Source of the DNA: Leptospiraceae bacterium
Lineage (GTDB): Bacteria; Spirochaetota; Leptospiria; Leptospirales; Leptospiraceae
Direction of reading: 5' to 3'
DNA length: 25,484 nt
Assembly (NCBI GenBank): GCA_027485405.1
Contig: JAIXRB010000022.1
Location: 1 to 25,484, forward strand
Shown here: piece by piece, positions 16,111-24,175 of the stretch
Position numbering within the stretch: the first letter of the stretch is position 1
How the letters are laid out: each line of letters opens with the position of its first letter
Position numbers and translations under genes: made by a program
Notes under the pieces: generated by a model
Told to the model about the DNA's origin: nothing
Seen by the model: the letters and a program-made list of their open reading frames with translations, nothing else
The model's database searches: none

Positions 16111-16921
16111 ATTGATACCCTCCCAATTGGAATTGAAAAAAAAGAATTTTAGCTATAAAACTGAGAAACAATCCTAACGAAAGGTAAACTCCCATTGGGA
16201 TTGGTTTTTTTCGCAGAGATTCACCTTTTTTTCGAAGAAGAATTGTTACGACTAAAGCCAAAGTATATGAAGCATTCAAGTAAAACATCCAAAAAGGGTG
16301 TCCTGCGATAAGGGCAAAGCAGGGTGCAAAAAAAACATCTCCAAGCCCCATCCCTTTTTTAAATAGAAAATAAAGGGAGAGATAGACTAAAAAGAACCCT
16401 ACGAAAACATAAATATCTTTAAGTCCAATCCATTCACCTAGCAAAAAGTAATTGGAAAGCAGGCCGAAGGCGAGGATAAAAGGAAGGTTTTCGTAATCTA
16501 ATGAAAAATGTTTGGAATCGGTATGAATTGAAATCCATAGATGTCCCAATAAAAATGGAAACATCAAAGCAAAGCCAATCGATTCAGTCAAATGAAAGCT
16601 TGCCACCGCAACGAGTCCAAAGAGAAGCTCGCTTGCTGGAAACACAAAACTCAATTTAGCTGAACAGGCTTGGCATTTCCCCTTTGCCCAAAAGTATCCA
16701 AAGATTGGAATGAGAGCGATTCTGCTCACTTTCTTTTCACAGACTTCGCAGGCGCTGGGCTTTAAAAATAGAACTTTCCATTTTTGAATTCCTGGATAGT
16801 TTTTTCGTTCCTTTGAATAAAAATACTTTAGCAAGCGATCGGCTGTTGTTTGGTAAAACGAACCTAAAGCTCCCCCATACAAAAACAAAAGGCAAGAAAA
16901 CCAAAATTCAGCTGAATTCAA
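16097..16921 (-). CDS. Prepilin leader peptidase (A24 family)
   Basis: A 274-residue membrane aspartyl protease of the PilD/GspO type, which cleaves and usually N-methylates prepilins of type IV pili or type II secretion. The first span is followed by GALGSFYQT, and the cytoplasmic zinc finger has Cys58, Cys61, Cys83 and Cys86 (CEVC and CQAC). The likely catalytic pair is Asp135 (HTDSKHF) and Asp195 in GMGLGD. Several membrane spans complete it. I prefer the TTG at 16919-16921: it overlaps the aminotransferase TGA as TTGA and sits just before the first span. A TTG at 16961-16963 would add 14 residues; neither has a good Shine-Dalgarno. No pilin or secretion gene is in the window, so its substrate is unknown. 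Confidence 0.85.
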   Translation of the reverse strand: MNSAEFWFSCLLFLYGGALGSFYQTTADRLLKYFYSKERKNYPGIQKWKVLFLKPSACEVCEKKVSRIALIPIFGYFWAKGKCQACSAKLSFVFPASELLFGLVAVASFHLTESIGFALMFPFLLGHLWISIHTDSKHFSLDYENLPFILAFGLLSNYFLLGEWIGLKDIYVFVGFFLVYLSLYFLFKKGMGLGDVFFAPCFALIAGHPFWMFYLNASYTLALVVTILLRKKGESLRKKPIPMGVYLSLGLFLSFIAKILFFQFQLGGYQFESE

Positions 16922-18006
16922 AGGGATTGTAGCGCTTTCATGCCCCTTTTTAGGTTCTCCCAATCTGTAGCGAAGGAAAGGCGAACATGAGAATGGTTGT
17001 CACAAAAAATAAAACCGGGGACCAAAATCAATTTTTGCTCCAAAACAGCTCTTTTAATAAATTCTTCATCGTTTCCTTTGATTTTTAGAAAAAAGTAAAA
17101 AGCCCCACCTGATTTACTGGTTTCATAGTGGTCTTTTAGACTGTCGTAAACGAAGTCTCTTTTTTCTCTGTAATCATTGATATAAGCTGACATATCGGTT
17201 TTTAAAGCTTCGAGGCCGGCATACTGAGTGACGGAGGGGGCACAGACAACGGTGTATTGCTGAAGAGTAGTTAAGTTCTGAATCAACTCCAAAGGTCCTA
17301 AAATGGAAGCCAACCTAAGACCAGTCATATTGTAGGTTTTGGAAAAACCAGTGAGAGTCACTGTCTTTTCATATTCTGATCCGATAGAAAAAAATTCTTT
17401 ATCGTAGTCAAACAATTCATAGATTTCATCACTAATGAGAAATGCACCTGTTTTGTCGGCTAGATTGGCAAGGGCCCTCAACTGTTCTTTTTTTAAAACT
17501 CTACCCGTCGGATTAGAAGGGTTCGAATAAATGATCAGTTTCCATTTTTTATTCTGGTAATTTATCAAGTCCTCAGGGGCAAAGGTCTCGGGAAGTGCAG
17601 TCAGTTTTGCGCCATAGAACTTAAGCATAGCAGGATACATCAAAAAATAAGGAGAAACCACCAAACATTCGTCCCCTGGGTCAATACAAGCATTGAAGAG
17701 CAGAAACAAAGCAGAGCTAATTCCAGACGTAGCTAAGATTCGATCAGGGTGGGCATAGGAGATTTGGTTTTCCCTTTTGTACTTTTCTGCCATAGCTTCA
17801 CGAAAACTAGGAATGCCTGCCGTTAACGTATAGGCAGTGTGACCGTCTCGAGTAGCTTTGCAAAGTGCCTCCACGATATTGGGAGGGCATGGAAAATGGG
17901 GCTGTCCGATCGAAAGGTTGATCGGATTTTCCACGGTTCGCGCTAGTTCAAAGGCTTTTCGGATGGGGCTTGAGTCGATCCAGGACATTCTCTCGGCAAA
18001 TTGCAT
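16918..18006 (-). CDS. PLP-dependent class I/II aminotransferase
   Basis: A 362-residue fold-type I enzyme of the aspartate/aromatic aminotransferase group. Visible PLP-site residues are NPSNPTG (162-168), ISDEIYELFDYD with Asp193, and the Schiff-base Lys223 in TGFSKTYNMTGLRLA with Arg231. The Arg in HSHVRLSF near the end should bind the substrate carboxylate. The substrate cannot be read from the sequence. Amino-acid transamination is the safe call, and aspartate or aromatic substrates are candidates. It is the first gene of the minus-strand operon with the prepilin peptidase and pdxH, so a PLP consumer and a PLP producer share a transcript. The start ATG at 18004-18006 has a moderate AAAGGG upstream. 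The 79 bases to the divergent gene should hold promoters for both directions, but none is convincing. Confidence 0.9.
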   Translation of the reverse strand: MQFAERMSWIDSSPIRKAFELARTVENPINLSIGQPHFPCPPNIVEALCKATRDGHTAYTLTAGIPSFREAMAEKYKRENQISYAHPDRILATSGISSALFLLFNACIDPGDECLVVSPYFLMYPAMLKFYGAKLTALPETFAPEDLINYQNKKWKLIIYSNPSNPTGRVLKKEQLRALANLADKTGAFLISDEIYELFDYDKEFFSIGSEYEKTVTLTGFSKTYNMTGLRLASILGPLELIQNLTTLQQYTVVCAPSVTQYAGLEALKTDMSAYINDYREKRDFVYDSLKDHYETSKSGGAFYFFLKIKGNDEEFIKRAVLEQKLILVPGFIFCDNHSHVRLSFATDWENLKRGMKALQSL

Positions 18007-18085
18007 AGAGAATTCATCCCTTTCCGTTCCTTTTTGGTCAATAGAATTTGATTTACAGCCTTCAATTCAGAGAAAAGCTAATGAT

Positions 18086-21000
18086 ATGAAATCTGTTTCG
18101 ATCGCAGGAATCTCAGTTCCTATCCTTTCCCAAAATTCGAATCTTCCCATTTTCCCTTCTTCTCTAGTAGAAACAGATTCGGTTAAAAAAACTTTGGAAA
18201 AGATACTCTATCCTATGCTGGAAGGCATCCCCGTTCTCTTGGTGGGTGATGCGGGCGTTGGAAAAAACGCTTTGATCTACTATATCAACTCAAAAAGAGA
18301 ACAGCCAACTGCTAGATTTAGTTTCAATGAGGATACTCTCCCGGAAGACCTAATAGGTTCGTATCGAATCCTTCTGGATGGAAAGGGCTTTTCGTGGTCC
18401 AATGGTCCACTTTCCCAAAGCTTAGAATCAGGAATTACCTTTGTAGCAGACGAGATGAATCTATGTGCACCAAATATCATCAAGCGTTTTGCATCCGTCT
18501 ATGAATCTAACTATTTAGATTTGTTGGAAGGCGATGGTTCGCGCATTCGTGGAAAAACAGGATTTTGGTTCGCCGGAACTCAAAACCCAAGTGAGGGATT
18601 TGAAGGCAGAAAACCACTTCCATTTGATATCACCAAACATTTTGCTGTCGTTTATGTTGATCCCTATTCTCCTGATGAGCTTCTTTTTATTTTGAAAAAC
18701 CTATTTCCTGACCTTGGAGAACCAATCTTAAAGTCTGTTATACGATTGGCGATCGGAACCGAAGAAAAAGTCAAAAAAGGCGAAATCGGGAAAGGAGATT
18801 TAGAGAAGTATCATTTCAATCTCAGAACCTTGCAAAGGTTTTGCAAACGGGTGCTCAGTGCTGGTACCTCAGAATCCCAAGTTTTAATCTTAGAGTCTCT
18901 CAATCTTTTCCAAGAATGTTTTCGGAAAAAAGAAGACAGAGTCATTCAACAGGCATTTATTGAAGAAATCTGGGGAGAAAAATTTAAGAACCAGCCACAA
19001 AAAGGCTATGTGCAAGGTGGCAAGATATTTTGGAACTACCGAGAAGTTGCCACCTTGGATGAAAACAAGTCTATCAAAATCCTCTCCACCCATCCTACAC
19101 CTGAGCCTATCCAAGGTTTTATAGATAAGATTCTCGCAGGAATCCAAAACCAAGAGAACATTCTAATCGAGTTTAGAGAAGACCAAGATCCAGCTGAGTT
19201 TCTAGCATTGATCACCGAGCTAACCGGACAGAGTTTAGAAATCGTCACTCTTTCCAAAGGCATGCATACTTCCGATGTAATCGGGGCATTGAAACCTGTG
19301 AAAAATGAATCGGGTGAAAGTGTTGCTTGGGTCGATGGTCCACTCACGCGAGCTATCAAAGCCGGGAAGACCATCCTATTGACGGGACTCGAATCAGCGG
19401 GAGCCGAACTGGTTGAAAAATTGAATATGTTAACTGACGACGCAAGATCACTTTTGCTTCCGCCTGAAGCAGGGGAATCCATTGCACTTCAGTTACAAAA
19501 GAGTTCCATTATTTTTGGTTTCAAAACATTTAGAAATGCCAAGTCCACCAATACGATTTCTCGTGCTTTTCGAAATCGTTTTACGAGCGTTTTGTTTCCT
19601 GAATTGGAAGAGCCTCTCGTCTTAGAAGAAATTTTGAATTTCTATCTTCCAGAAGGCATTCTTCCCAAAGCAATGACTAAGTTTCATACTAAAATGAAAG
19701 AACTGGCAGACAAAAGAACCATTGGGTCTGCAAATCTACAACCCTATCGATTTGGAATTTCAAATCTTCTCAAATGGAAAAATCATATCTACCGTTATAA
19801 CGAATCAGATGTTAAAAACCTCGCCGAACGCGGTGGAAACATCTTCTACACCAACCAAATCGCAGATCCCAAGGAACGAAAAGAAGCAGAAAAGCTCTTG
19901 CAAGGGTTCTTGAATGGGGTGGAGCTAGTGAGCGATCTTTTCCAAGCCATAGAGGAGAAAAAAAAAACTTTCTCCCTTGAATCCAACCTAGAACGGAGCA
20001 ACTGGTGGAACCCAGAAGACCATTACCGTGATCCTATCACGGGAGAAGCCAAACGAAAAATGGTTGGTGGCGAAACCAAAGAAGGTATCGAGATCAACAC
20101 TCCTGAAACTGGCGGCTCGATGAAAGAGGGCCCAGATGCTTGGTACGGTTCTGAAACCCAAGGAAACCAAGGCCAAGGCGAGCCAAATGGGGGAGGGGGC
20201 GGCTGGGGGTATCGCACTGAAGAGCTCTACAAACAATTTCTCAAAAAAAGAAGATTGCTCTGGGACTATTCTATGCTTGTTAGCTTAGAAGAATTTAAAA
20301 AAGTCTTTGGGAAAGAACTTGAAGAGGTGGAATTGAACCTCGAACAACTCTTTGACCCAGAAATCGATATCCAAAGAATCCACAAAAACGAAGGCTCGCG
20401 GGTGGATGCAAGAAAGTACCTTTCCTACAAAAGTGGGAAAGGGGACACAAAGATTTTTGATAAAACAACAATTTTAAAGAATGAAGAAAAACTAAAAGGA
20501 GTAGAAGTCGCTTTTCTTGTCTCAAAGTGTCGAAGAATCTTTAACTTTGAATATTCGGTGGCTATGCTCTCTGCACTTTTAGTTAGCCTTCATATCTTAT
20601 CCGAACACGATATACCCTCCAGCGTGCATACGTTTTGTGATATCAAAAACTCAAAAGATACGGTAGATTTGTATACTTTGAAAAAAGCTGAAGACGATTA
20701 TAGCCCAGAGAAAGAAACAGAAGTCTTTGACCTATTGTGTAAAAACTGGCATGGAGACTCCATTCCTGAATTTCAGATTCTGAACAACTGCGAACGCTAT
20801 TTTTCACCGGACGCTGAAACTAGAATCATCATCATTCTATCCGATTTTAGAGGAAATCGAGCAAAGACCAGGGTAGAAGACGAGATTGGATCATTTGAAA
20901 CCAGAAAACTAAAAGAGTCCGTCCTAAAAAACCAAGACAAAAACTATGTATTTCTTGGAGTTGGATTGGGATCACGATACATCGCAGAACATGTATTTCA

Positions 21001-21103
21001 AGACTCATTGCAGATAACTTCTGAAAACTTTTTTAGTATGCCCAATTTGATTGGAAGTGAGATCGCAAGACTAGTCGAACTCCACCATTCATTGCGAGTA
21101 TAG
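18086..21103 (+). CDS. Single-chain MoxR/midasin-like AAA+ and VWA-type protein
   Basis: A 1005-residue cytoplasmic protein starting at ATG 18086; the frame is open further upstream only inside the opposing aminotransferase. The first AAA+ module (about 30-260) has Walker A GDAGVGKN at 54-61, with Asn where Ser/Thr is normal. It also has Walker B ITFVADEMN at 117-125, sensor GTQNP at 164-168 and FNLRTLQRF. A second module (about 340-520) keeps SDVIGALKP, WVDGPLTRAIKAGK and ISRAFRNRF but has lost Walker A, and its Walker B is LLTGLE. A variable linker (640-710) ends in a Gly-rich stretch. The C-terminus (about 765-1000) resembles NorD/CobT-type VWA domains, but the DxSxS metal site is replaced by LVSKC; SDFRGN at 919-924 remains. 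Such pairs remodel or activate metalloenzymes. The client here is unknown. Confidence 0.8.
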   Translation: MKSVSIAGISVPILSQNSNLPIFPSSLVETDSVKKTLEKILYPMLEGIPVLLVGDAGVGKNALIYYINSKREQPTARFSFNEDTLPEDLIGSYRILLDGKGFSWSNGPLSQSLESGITFVADEMNLCAPNIIKRFASVYESNYLDLLEGDGSRIRGKTGFWFAGTQNPSEGFEGRKPLPFDITKHFAVVYVDPYSPDELLFILKNLFPDLGEPILKSVIRLAIGTEEKVKKGEIGKGDLEKYHFNLRTLQRFCKRVLSAGTSESQVLILESLNLFQECFRKKEDRVIQQAFIEEIWGEKFKNQPQKGYVQGGKIFWNYREVATLDENKSIKILSTHPTPEPIQGFIDKILAGIQNQENILIEFREDQDPAEFLALITELTGQSLEIVTLSKGMHTSDVIGALKPVKNESGESVAWVDGPLTRAIKAGKTILLTGLESAGAELVEKLNMLTDDARSLLLPPEAGESIALQLQKSSIIFGFKTFRNAKSTNTISRAFRNRFTSVLFPELEEPLVLEEILNFYLPEGILPKAMTKFHTKMKELADKRTIGSANLQPYRFGISNLLKWKNHIYRYNESDVKNLAERGGNIFYTNQIADPKERKEAEKLLQGFLNGVELVSDLFQAIEEKKKTFSLESNLERSNWWNPEDHYRDPITGEAKRKMVGGETKEGIEINTPETGGSMKEGPDAWYGSETQGNQGQGEPNGGGGGWGYRTEELYKQFLKKRRLLWDYSMLVSLEEFKKVFGKELEEVELNLEQLFDPEIDIQRIHKNEGSRVDARKYLSYKSGKGDTKIFDKTTILKNEEKLKGVEVAFLVSKCRRIFNFEYSVAMLSALLVSLHILSEHDIPSSVHTFCDIKNSKDTVDLYTLKKAEDDYSPEKETEVFDLLCKNWHGDSIPEFQILNNCERYFSPDAETRIIIILSDFRGNRAKTRVEDEIGSFETRKLKESVLKNQDKNYVFLGVGLGSRYIAEHVFQDSLQITSENFFSMPNLIGSEIARLVELHHSLRV

Positions 21104-21104
21104 A

Positions 21105-21590
21105 ATGACTGCAAACAAACCAAAAGAGTCAGAAAAAACCGAAGCCATTGTCAATAAGAAGGCTAGGTTTAATTTTGAGCTGATTGAGTTTTGGGAAGCT
21201 GGGATTGTCTTGACTGGCAGTGAAGTCAAGGCATTGCGCGAACGAAAAGGCAATTTGACTGATTGCTTTGCAAAGATTAGAAATGGAGAAGTTTTTTTGG
21301 AAAACTTTTCTATTCCACCTTACAAAAATGGGGGTTATGCCAACCATCCTGAAATTCGACCGAGAAAACTTCTACTCAAATCAGCAGAGATCGGCAAGTT
21401 GGCAAGGGCGACAAAGGAAAAAGGTTATACACTGATTGCTACAAAATGTTACTTCAAGAACAACAAACTCGTAAAGATAGAAATTGCTACTGCGAAACCT
21501 AAAAAACTCTACGACAAACGCGAAGACCTTCAGAAGAAGGAAGCTAAGATTGAAATAGAAAGGGCTTTCAAAGGAAGTCATAGAAAATGA
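21105..21590 (+). CDS. smpB: tmRNA-binding protein SmpB
   Basis: A 161-residue RNA-binding protein that escorts tmRNA to stalled ribosomes (trans-translation). Conserved segments are NKKARFNFELIEFWEAGIVL, then GSEVKALRERKGNLTDCFAKI, PPYKNGGYANHPEIRPRKLL and KLYDKREDLQKKEAK. The basic C-terminal tail enters the mRNA channel. Start ATG at 21105, one base after the stop of the AAA+/VWA gene, and the stop overlaps der. It is therefore probably co-transcribed with a chaperone-like gene and a ribosome-assembly GTPase. I see no tmRNA gene (ssrA) in the window. Confidence 0.96.
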   Translation: MTANKPKESEKTEAIVNKKARFNFELIEFWEAGIVLTGSEVKALRERKGNLTDCFAKIRNGEVFLENFSIPPYKNGGYANHPEIRPRKLLLKSAEIGKLARATKEKGYTLIATKCYFKNNKLVKIEIATAKPKKLYDKREDLQKKEAKIEIERAFKGSHRK

Positions 21591-22939
21591 AAGACTTTCC
21601 ACAAGTTTTTATTATGGGTAGACAAAACGTAGGAAAGTCAACCCTCTTCAACGCTATTTTAAAAAAGAATGCTAGTATAACAGAAGATAGCCCAGGCATC
21701 ACCCGCGATGTGATCAAGTATCTGGTTTCACGACCCGAGGTGAATTCTACTTTTTATCTTTGTGATACTCCCGGATTGGATCTTAAAAACGAAGAGTCTT
21801 TGTCCAAAGACATTTGGGACATTTCCTTATCGCAATTGAAGGAAGCAGACATCATTTTGCATGTGATAGATGTGGGTGACCTTAGACCTTATGATCATGA
21901 ATTGATTCGCCTATTGAAAAAGGATGAAGTTTTATCTCAAATACCGGTTGTTACTTTGATCAACAAAGTGGATTCCGAAAAGGAAGATCTGGACTTAGAG
22001 CCTTTTTTTCGTTTAGGTCTAAATGAAATCCTACCAGTTTCGGGGCTCAATAAAAGAAACCTAAACGTACTTTTTCAAAAACTAAATCTCTATTTACCGA
22101 AATCAGACCAGTCTCCAGAGCCCGCCTTTTGTAAAATTGCTATCCTAGGAAAACCAAACTCTGGTAAATCGAGCTTGCTCAACTCTTTTCTTGGCTATGC
22201 TAGGGCATTGGTATCCGATATTCCTGGCACAACAAGGGATAGTGTGAGCGAGTTCTTTTTGTTTGAAGGCAAAAAAATAGAGATAGTGGATACCGCTGGA
22301 ATTCGAAAGAAAACAAAGTCAGAAGAAGGTGTTGAGTTCTATTCCTATCGAAGAACCTTGAAAGCGTTAGAAGAAGCAGACCTTGTTTTGCTTTTGATCG
22401 ATGCGACTAAAGGGTTTGGTGAGTTTGATAAAAAGATCTTTGGTGAAATCCAGGCAATGGGAAAACCCATGATCCTAGTTGTCAACAAATGGGATTTGAT
22501 TTCAGAAAAAGAAACCAACACCTGGCGTGATTTTCAGCGAAAGCTGGAAGCAAGGCTCCCAGCGATCCAGGACCGTCCCATGCTTTCCATCTCGGCAACG
22601 GATAGACAAAGGACTCATAAACTACTCTCCATGGCTATTTCCCTCACTGAAAAATCTAGAAAAAAGATCACAACCCGAGCTTTAAACGATTGGCTCGGAA
22701 AATGGAAGGGAAAACTAAAAGTTCAGAAAGCAAGCCACAGGCCTCCCAAGGTTTTCTATGCAACCCAGGTTTCATCCAACCCGTTTCGGTTTCTCTTTTT
22801 TGTAAATGATCCCAAGCTATTCCCTGACAATATTCTCTCCTTTTACCGAAAGAATATAGTAGAGCAGTTCGATTTGAATGGATTGACCGTTGAAATTGAG
22901 CTCAAAGGACGAAAAGAAGGAGAAGAAGCAGTGCCATGA
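21587..22939 (+). CDS. der: Ribosome-assembly GTPase Der (EngA)
   Basis: A 450-residue GTPase with two tandem G domains and a C-terminal KH-like domain, needed for maturation of the large ribosomal subunit. G domain 1 has GRQNVGKST at 11-19, DTPG at 60-63 and NKVD at 126-129. G domain 2 has GKPNSGKSS at 188-196, DTAGIRKK at 235-242 and NKWD at 300-303. The KH-like part (about 350-445) includes TTRALNDWL and a later FFVNDPKLFPDN segment. The length is normal. The ATG at 21587 overlaps the smpB TGA (ATGA), and its own TGA overlaps the plsY ATG, so three genes are translationally coupled. Confidence 0.96.
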   Translation: MKDFPQVFIMGRQNVGKSTLFNAILKKNASITEDSPGITRDVIKYLVSRPEVNSTFYLCDTPGLDLKNEESLSKDIWDISLSQLKEADIILHVIDVGDLRPYDHELIRLLKKDEVLSQIPVVTLINKVDSEKEDLDLEPFFRLGLNEILPVSGLNKRNLNVLFQKLNLYLPKSDQSPEPAFCKIAILGKPNSGKSSLLNSFLGYARALVSDIPGTTRDSVSEFFLFEGKKIEIVDTAGIRKKTKSEEGVEFYSYRRTLKALEEADLVLLLIDATKGFGEFDKKIFGEIQAMGKPMILVVNKWDLISEKETNTWRDFQRKLEARLPAIQDRPMLSISATDRQRTHKLLSMAISLTEKSRKKITTRALNDWLGKWKGKLKVQKASHRPPKVFYATQVSSNPFRFLFFVNDPKLFPDNILSFYRKNIVEQFDLNGLTVEIELKGRKEGEEAVP

Positions 22940-23556
22940 TATTCGTTTTGTTTCTCATTCTTACATTTTTTGTCGGTGGCATTCCTTTCGGTTATTTGAT
23001 GGGGAAGCTCGTCAAGGGTATCGATTTACGAGAGTTTGGTAGTAAGAACATCGGGGCTACCAATGCAGGAAGAGTTCTCGGCTGGAGGTATGGAATTCTA
23101 GTTTTGATTTTAGATGCCTTGAAAGGTGCTGTTCCCGTTTTCGCTTTTTTGAAAATTGACTCTCCTCTACCACAGATTGATGGTCAGTTGATCGTTGGAT
23201 CCATTGCCATTTTAGGACATACATTTACTCCTTTTTTGAGTTTTAAGGGCGGGAAGGGCGTTGCAACTGCCTTAGGTGTTTATCTCCACTTGTTTCCCGT
23301 TGTTACAGTTTCGGCTGTTTTGATTTTCTTCATTGTGTACAAATTGACGGGCTATGTTTCTCTTGGTTCCATCGTTGGTTCTTTTACAATGCCGGTTTGG
23401 TATTATATATTTTATTCGTTCTTTTGGAAGGAAGAGTATTCTTTGTCTGCTTTCTTGGCTCTAGTTGTAACTTTTGTTTTAATTGTTTTTCTTCACCGAG
23501 AGAATCTAAAAAGATTAATTGCAGGCAAAGAGCTTAGGGCAACCAATGCAAATTGA
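22936..23556 (+). CDS. plsY: Acyl-phosphate glycerol-3-phosphate acyltransferase PlsY
   Basis: A 206-residue inner-membrane enzyme that makes lysophosphatidic acid from acyl phosphate and glycerol 3-phosphate, the first acylation in phospholipid synthesis. The three PlsY signatures are visible: PFGYLMGKL near the start with GSKNIGATNAGRVLG at 35-49, FKGGKGVATALG at 103-114 with GHTFTPFLSF before it, and a hydrophobic C-terminal span. At least five membrane spans are expected. The start overlaps der by four bases, with AAGGAG about 13 bases upstream. No plsX gene, the usual source of acyl phosphate, is in the window. The next gene starts 11 bases inside the 3' end. Confidence 0.95.
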   Translation: MIFVLFLILTFFVGGIPFGYLMGKLVKGIDLREFGSKNIGATNAGRVLGWRYGILVLILDALKGAVPVFAFLKIDSPLPQIDGQLIVGSIAILGHTFTPFLSFKGGKGVATALGVYLHLFPVVTVSAVLIFFIVYKLTGYVSLGSIVGSFTMPVWYYIFYSFFWKEEYSLSAFLALVVTFVLIVFLHRENLKRLIAGKELRATNAN

Positions 23557-24175
23557 AAAACAAGCCGCACTTTCCCACCAAGAAAAGCTGTTTTTGATTA
23601 CAGAGTTCTTGGAGCTTCACCCAGAAGCCGAAATTCAGGATATCTACAAGTGGTTGTATTTTGGTGAATTTGGGGAAGCCGAGAGAAACGCATTTTATTC
23701 GAGTACTAAATTTGTTCCAGAATTGCATGTTTTGCTTTCAGAAATCAAAAAAGAATCGGTCGATCAGGAAACTTCGAAACTGCTTTGGGAGCCAATGGGT
23801 GTTTCGGCACGCTTTTTAAAAGTATATCTCTCTCCTTACTATCACAGAGAGTGTCCTCTTAAGCGTTTGGTGAATCTAATGGAAAGATCACCCGCCTATC
23901 GTGGTTCAAGAATGACATTTAAATTGGATTGGAATCATGTAAAAGATGTAGTCTCTGAAATGCGCCCTGAATTCTCAAAAAAACAATTTACAGAGTTTGA
24001 AGAACAAATCAATTTTCACCAACTTCCAGACGTATCACATACAGAGTTCTATTTAAACAAAACACCCTACGCGTTTAGAGTCATTTCCCAAAAGCTGTTT
24101 TTTTCGTATTTCCCTGAGTTTGTAGATGAGTCTGTTTTTCATCCCTTTGATTCCAGTGCTTCTTTTGTAGTATAA
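23546..24175 (+). CDS. Conserved-looking cytoplasmic protein of unknown function
   Basis: I do not recognise this 209-residue protein. I chose the ATG at 23546 because AGGG lies six bases upstream; a TTG at 23519 would add nine residues and deepen the overlap with plsY. There is no signal peptide or membrane span. The sequence is Glu-, Phe- and Tyr-rich, with probable helices in the first third (HQEKLFLITEFLELHPEAEI, then DIYKWLYFGEFGEAERNAF). A basic central part contains CPLKRLVNLMERSPAYRGSR, and an aromatic end contains YAFRVISQKLFFSYFPEF. It shares the operon with smpB, der and plsY. Its 3' end overlaps the end of the opposing DUF115 gene by 37 bases. Codon use looks like that of its neighbours, so I take it as a real gene. 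Confidence 0.8.
   Translation: MQIEKQAALSHQEKLFLITEFLELHPEAEIQDIYKWLYFGEFGEAERNAFYSSTKFVPELHVLLSEIKKESVDQETSKLLWEPMGVSARFLKVYLSPYYHRECPLKRLVNLMERSPAYRGSRMTFKLDWNHVKDVVSEMRPEFSKKQFTEFEEQINFHQLPDVSHTEFYLNKTPYAFRVISQKLFFSYFPEFVDESVFHPFDSSASFVV

Noticed and set aside
17858..18085. 76-codon upstream extension of the AAA+/VWA gene
   Set aside because: It would lie mostly inside the opposing aminotransferase and has no family resemblance. The ATG at 18086 starts just before the plausible protein.
21587..22939. Two separate GTPase genes
   Set aside because: The tandem G domains are in one uninterrupted frame, which is the normal architecture of Der/EngA.
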